Translations under genes and position numbers: made by a program
Part shown: in pieces, positions 60,987-64,000 of the stretch
Layout of the letters: every line of letters begins with the position of its first letter
Numbering within the stretch: the stretch's first letter is position 1
Origin: Chitinophagales bacterium
Lineage (GTDB): Bacteria; Bacteroidota; Bacteroidia; Chitinophagales; Chitinophagaceae
Length of the DNA stretch: 64,000 bases
Direction: 5' to 3'
Assembly: GCA_017303455.1 (NCBI GenBank)
Contig: JAFLBM010000005.1
Coordinates: 83,584 to 147,583, forward strand
Notes under the pieces: generated by a model
The model's database searches: none
Told to the model about the DNA's origin: nothing
Seen by the model: the letters and a program-made list of their open reading frames with translations, nothing else

Positions 60987-61694
60987 ATGGATGTTAAGAA
61001 AATCATTGATCTACTGGCGATCCTTCTTCCGGCTTTGATCATTTTACTGGGTATTATCCGTGTTTTTGTGCAGAAAACAAAAGGAATAAACGGGCTGACC
61101 ATGCTCTTTGCCATCCTGTTATTGCTGGTGGGATTGATCCGTTATTATGTATTCCCTGATAAAGACAGTACCGGCGGTGACCATACAAAAGCCATTCCAC
61201 TGACGGTGAGTAAACATAGCGAAGCCTTTAATCTTTCGCTTGAAAAGGTACTGACTGCTTATTACCAGCTTACCGGTGATTTTGTGAGTGCTGATACTAA
61301 CAGGATCGCTCAATCTGCCGCTGTTTTGAAAACAGCTTTAGACAGTTTAAAAATTGATGAACTGAAAGTGGATACACTGATCTGGCAAACAGCCCTGCAA
61401 CCGTATGAGAATACAAAGGCAGAACTGGCTGCCATAATCGCCGATCCTTCGCTGGCAGAGAAAAAAGCTTCGCTGAATATTTTATCCAACGAACTTTTCA
61501 CTTTACTGAGTACGGTACGATATGACCTGGCCAAATTGTACTGGCAGGAATGTAATGCTGCATTTGGTGAAGAAAAGCCGGGCAACTGGATCAGCAAAAC
61601 AGAACAGTCCGTTAATCCTTACGGGCAAAAGGATTGTGCAGAGATAAAAACGACGTTGAATTTTGTTCCGGCCGATACAACCAAAAAACAATAA
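60987..61694 (+). CDS. DUF3347-like protein with two N-terminal membrane helices
   Basis: A 235-residue protein. Helices at residues about 7-27 and 35-53 precede a periplasmic domain whose order matches DUF3347: FNLSLEKVLTAYYQLTGDFVSADT at the start, then LYWQECNAAFGEEKPGNWISK and SVNPYGQKDC. In classic DUF3347 the metal site reads QYCPMA and NPYFGDKMLxCG. Here CPM has become CNA and the Met is lost, so metal binding is doubtful. TATCTTTG (60963-60970) is an exact -7 element. The TonB receptor gene starts 16 bases after the stop, so the two are likely one operon. Confidence 0.72.
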   Translation: MDVKKIIDLLAILLPALIILLGIIRVFVQKTKGINGLTMLFAILLLLVGLIRYYVFPDKDSTGGDHTKAIPLTVSKHSEAFNLSLEKVLTAYYQLTGDFVSADTNRIAQSAAVLKTALDSLKIDELKVDTLIWQTALQPYENTKAELAAIIADPSLAEKKASLNILSNELFTLLSTVRYDLAKLYWQECNAAFGEEKPGNWISKTEQSVNPYGQKDCAEIKTTLNFVPADTTKKQ

Positions 61695-61710
61695 GATTGT
61701 TGTGAGTGAT

Positions 61711-64000
61711 ATGCAGAAGATAGTTGTTTTCCTACTCTTTAGTTTATTATCCGGTACCGTTTTTTCACAGAACATCACCGCAGATAAATCAGGCCGTTTT
61801 TCATTGAATGGATATGTCAGAGACAGTCTTTCCGGTGAAACGATCATTGGTGCCACCATTACGGTGAACGGGCAACCTAAAGGGGTAGCCAGTAACCAGT
61901 TCGGTTTTTACTCCATTACACTGGATGCGGGTACATACACCATCACGGCTTCGCATATATCGTATGTTGCAAAACCATTTACGGTACAACTCAGCAGCAA
62001 CCAGTCCTATAATTTCGATCTTGTTCCCAAATCATCAGCAAATACAGAAGTAGTGGTCTATTCCAAACGCAGGGATGCCAATGTGAAGAATGCACAGATG
62101 GGAAAGATAGACCTGTCGATGAACCAGATCAAAAATGTTCCTGCTTTTATGGGCGAAGTGGACCCACTGAAAGTGATCCAGTTATTACCGGGTGTCCGTA
62201 ATGCCGGGGAAGGTAATGCAGGTTTTTATGTTCGTGGTGGCGGTCCTGATCAGAATCTTATCTTATTGGATGATGCGGTGGTATATAATACCGGTCACCT
62301 GTTTGGTTTCTTTTCCATTTTCAATGGGGATGCGATCAAAAATGTGTCCCTGATAAAAGGAGGGATGCCTGCACAATATGGTGGTCGCCTTTCTTCCGTA
62401 CTGGATGTAACCATGAAGGATGGTAATATCAATAAATTCCAGACAGAAGGGGGCATTGGACTGATCGCTTCCCGTTTTTCTGTACAGGGCCCGATCAAAA
62501 AAGATAAGGCTTCATTCATCCTCTCTGCCCGGCGGACTTATATTGATGCACTGGCCAAACCCTTTATAAAAAAGAGCAGTGACTTTTACGGCTCCGGTTA
62601 TTATTTCTATGACCTGAATGCCAAGATCAATTACCGTTTCTCCGAAAAAGACCGTTTATTCATCAGCGGTTATTTCGGCCGTGATGTTTTTGATTTCGTG
62701 AATGCCAAACGTTCATTTAAAACCAATATTCCCTGGGGCAACCGTACCGCAACAGTGCGTTGGAACCATGTGTTCAACCGCCGCCTGTTTGCGAATACTA
62801 CTTTGTTATATAACGACTACAAGTTCAAATTTGCCGCGCAACAGGAAAGCCTGGAGATCGGTCTTTCTTCCGGTATCCGGGATTATAGTTTGAAAACGGA
62901 TTTTGATTATTACCCCTTACCGAACCATAAATTAAAATTCGGCGGGTTGCTCACTTATCACAAGTTTATTCCCAATGTGGCATCCGGCAGGCAGGACTCA
63001 GTCATATTCACTCCCAACAATGAAACAGAAAAATATGCCGCTGAAGCCGCCTTGTATATCCAGGACGATTGGGAAATAGGGGAGCAGTGGAAGATCAATT
63101 ATGGCGTAAGATGGAGCAGTTTCACACAGATCGGCCCGTATAAAAAATTTACCCGTGATATTAATGGCAATAAATTAGACAGCACCATTTATAAGAGTTT
63201 TGCCCCCGTAAAAACCTATGGTGGTTTTGAACCAAGGGTTACCGTCCGTTATGCCATCAATGATGAGACTTCCATCAAAGCATCGGTGACAAGAAACTTA
63301 CAGTACATTCATCTCGTCAGCAACTCCGGAACAACGTTGCCAACCGATCTCTGGGTGCCGAGTACCTATATTGTAAAACCACAGATCAGTTGGTTGTATG
63401 CAGCCGGTTTATTTAAAAATTTCAACGACAATACCTGGGAAACTTCGCTGGAAGTTTATTATAAGGATATGCAGAACCAGGTGGAATACCAGGAAGGGTA
63501 TACACCATCACTGAAAGACCCCGAAGAAGAATTTGTATTTGGCAAGGGATGGAGTTATGGTTCAGAATTATTATTGAATAAAGTGAAAGGAAGGTTCACC
63601 GGCTGGATCGGTTACACATTATCCTGGACCTGGCGGAAATTTCCCCAACTGAATGATGGTGAAAAATACCCGGCCAAGTTTGACCGCCGCCATGATCTTT
63701 CTGTTGTGGGCAACTATGAGCTGAATAAGAAATGGAGATTCGGGGCTGTGTTTGTGTACGGAACCGGGAATGCGATCACATTGCCGGAACGTTTTTATAT
63801 TATCAACGGTGTGCTGACACAGGAATATAGTAAGTTAAACCAGTACCGGATGAAAGCGTATCACCGGATGGATCTTTCTGCTACCTATACACCCACTCCT
63901 AAAAAGCAGCGGAAATTACAGAGCTACTGGGTCTTTAGTATTTATAATTTGTACAGCCGCCTCAATCCTTATTTTATCTATTTCGACCAGGAAGGCAGCC
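61711..64000 (+). CDS. TonB-dependent outer membrane receptor, 3' end outside window
   Basis: The frame is open from ATG 61711 to the right edge (763 codons visible). A signal peptide (ending TVFSQN) is followed by a carboxypeptidase-regulatory-like domain (about 30-110, LNGYVRDSLSGETIIGATI). The plug domain (about 115-225) has PGVRNAGEGNAGFYVRGG and PDQNLILLDDAVVYN. Many beta-barrel strands follow. The substrate is not known. Bacteroidota receptors of this type import glycans, siderophores or metal complexes. No SusD-like partner precedes it; the DUF3347-like gene does, which hints at a metal-related cargo (inference). Confidence 0.9.
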   Translation, partial: MQKIVVFLLFSLLSGTVFSQNITADKSGRFSLNGYVRDSLSGETIIGATITVNGQPKGVASNQFGFYSITLDAGTYTITASHISYVAKPFTVQLSSNQSYNFDLVPKSSANTEVVVYSKRRDANVKNAQMGKIDLSMNQIKNVPAFMGEVDPLKVIQLLPGVRNAGEGNAGFYVRGGGPDQNLILLDDAVVYNTGHLFGFFSIFNGDAIKNVSLIKGGMPAQYGGRLSSVLDVTMKDGNINKFQTEGGIGLIASRFSVQGPIKKDKASFILSARRTYIDALAKPFIKKSSDFYGSGYYFYDLNAKINYRFSEKDRLFISGYFGRDVFDFVNAKRSFKTNIPWGNRTATVRWNHVFNRRLFANTTLLYNDYKFKFAAQQESLEIGLSSGIRDYSLKTDFDYYPLPNHKLKFGGLLTYHKFIPNVASGRQDSVIFTPNNETEKYAAEAALYIQDDWEIGEQWKINYGVRWSSFTQIGPYKKFTRDINGNKLDSTIYKSFAPVKTYGGFEPRVTVRYAINDETSIKASVTRNLQYIHLVSNSGTTLPTDLWVPSTYIVKPQISWLYAAGLFKNFNDNTWETSLEVYYKDMQNQVEYQEGYTPSLKDPEEEFVFGKGWSYGSELLLNKVKGRFTGWIGYTLSWTWRKFPQLNDGEKYPAKFDRRHDLSVVGNYELNKKWRFGAVFVYGTGNAITLPERFYIINGVLTQEYSKLNQYRMKAYHRMDLSATYTPTPKKQRKLQSYWVFSIYNLYSRLNPYFIYFDQEGS

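Overview
The window reads as chromosomal DNA of a free-living member of the Bacteroidota, most likely Chitinophagaceae or a close relative. Supporting signs are a type IX secretion C-terminal sorting domain on a giant surface protein, a TonB-dependent receptor with an N-terminal carboxypeptidase-regulatory-like domain, a PorE-like propeller/OmpA protein, weak Shine-Dalgarno sequences, and promoters with the Bacteroidota -7 element (TAnnTTTG) instead of a sigma70 -10 box. Coding density is high and no gap between genes exceeds 300 bases. I saw no tRNA, rRNA, CRISPR array, insertion sequence or phage gene. Both window edges cut a gene: an unidentified protein on the left and the TonB-dependent receptor on the right.

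Layout. 1-5.8 kb: OmpA-like protein and c-type cytochrome (minus strand), an AHSA1/SRPBCC protein, a prohibitin-like SPFH protein and an IGHMBP2/UPF1-type helicase. 5.8-13 kb: a cluster of three exported caspase-like proteases with intact His/Cys dyads, one carrying 15 WD40 repeats. 13-16.7 kb: a three-gene biotin-dependent acyl-CoA carboxylase operon. 16.7-30.5 kb: alpha/beta hydrolase, lipoprotein, 2-oxoglutarate oxygenase divergent from a trhP-like U32 gene translationally coupled to a ferredoxin, a beta-lactamase/D-aminoacylase fusion, a FadL-like porin, an acetyltransferase, an esterase-DUF6370 fusion, an adenylate cyclase-TolB-TPR protein and an orphan ABC ATPase. 30.7-35.8 kb: the secreted beta-helix protein, the PorE-like protein and a single-domain CBM48 protein. 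36-43.4 kb: small membrane and exported proteins, VOC and GNAT proteins flanking a collapsed DUF1801 gene, a metallophosphoesterase, a retropepsin-like protease overlapping a four-CBM48 protein, and a divergent GAPDH. 44.7-47.2 kb: hutI plus a cation/proton antiporter. 47.2-49.3 kb: an AT-rich block of three orphan genes separated by long palindromes. 49.3-51 kb: DUF2975/XRE pair and very small genes. 51.2-64 kb: P-type ATPase divergent from ftcD-hutG, an AT-rich membrane protein, a TPR protein, an ABC-F ATPase, a DUF3347-like protein and the TonB receptor.

How parts connect. The carboxylase genes form one enzyme. hutI, ftcD and hutG cover the late steps of histidine breakdown, but hutH and hutU are not here and hutI sits 8 kb from the others. 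The most unexpected signal is regulatory. Five promoters carry a Crp/Fnr-type dyad (core TGA-N6-TCA) centred 36.5-37.5 bp upstream of the 3' end of the -7 element: cytochrome c, the carboxylase operon, a lipoprotein, trhP-ferredoxin and the FadL-like porin. That is class II activator spacing and suggests a shared regulon, possibly responding to oxygen, NO or cAMP. All family assignments come from reading translated sequence by eye; no database search was run.
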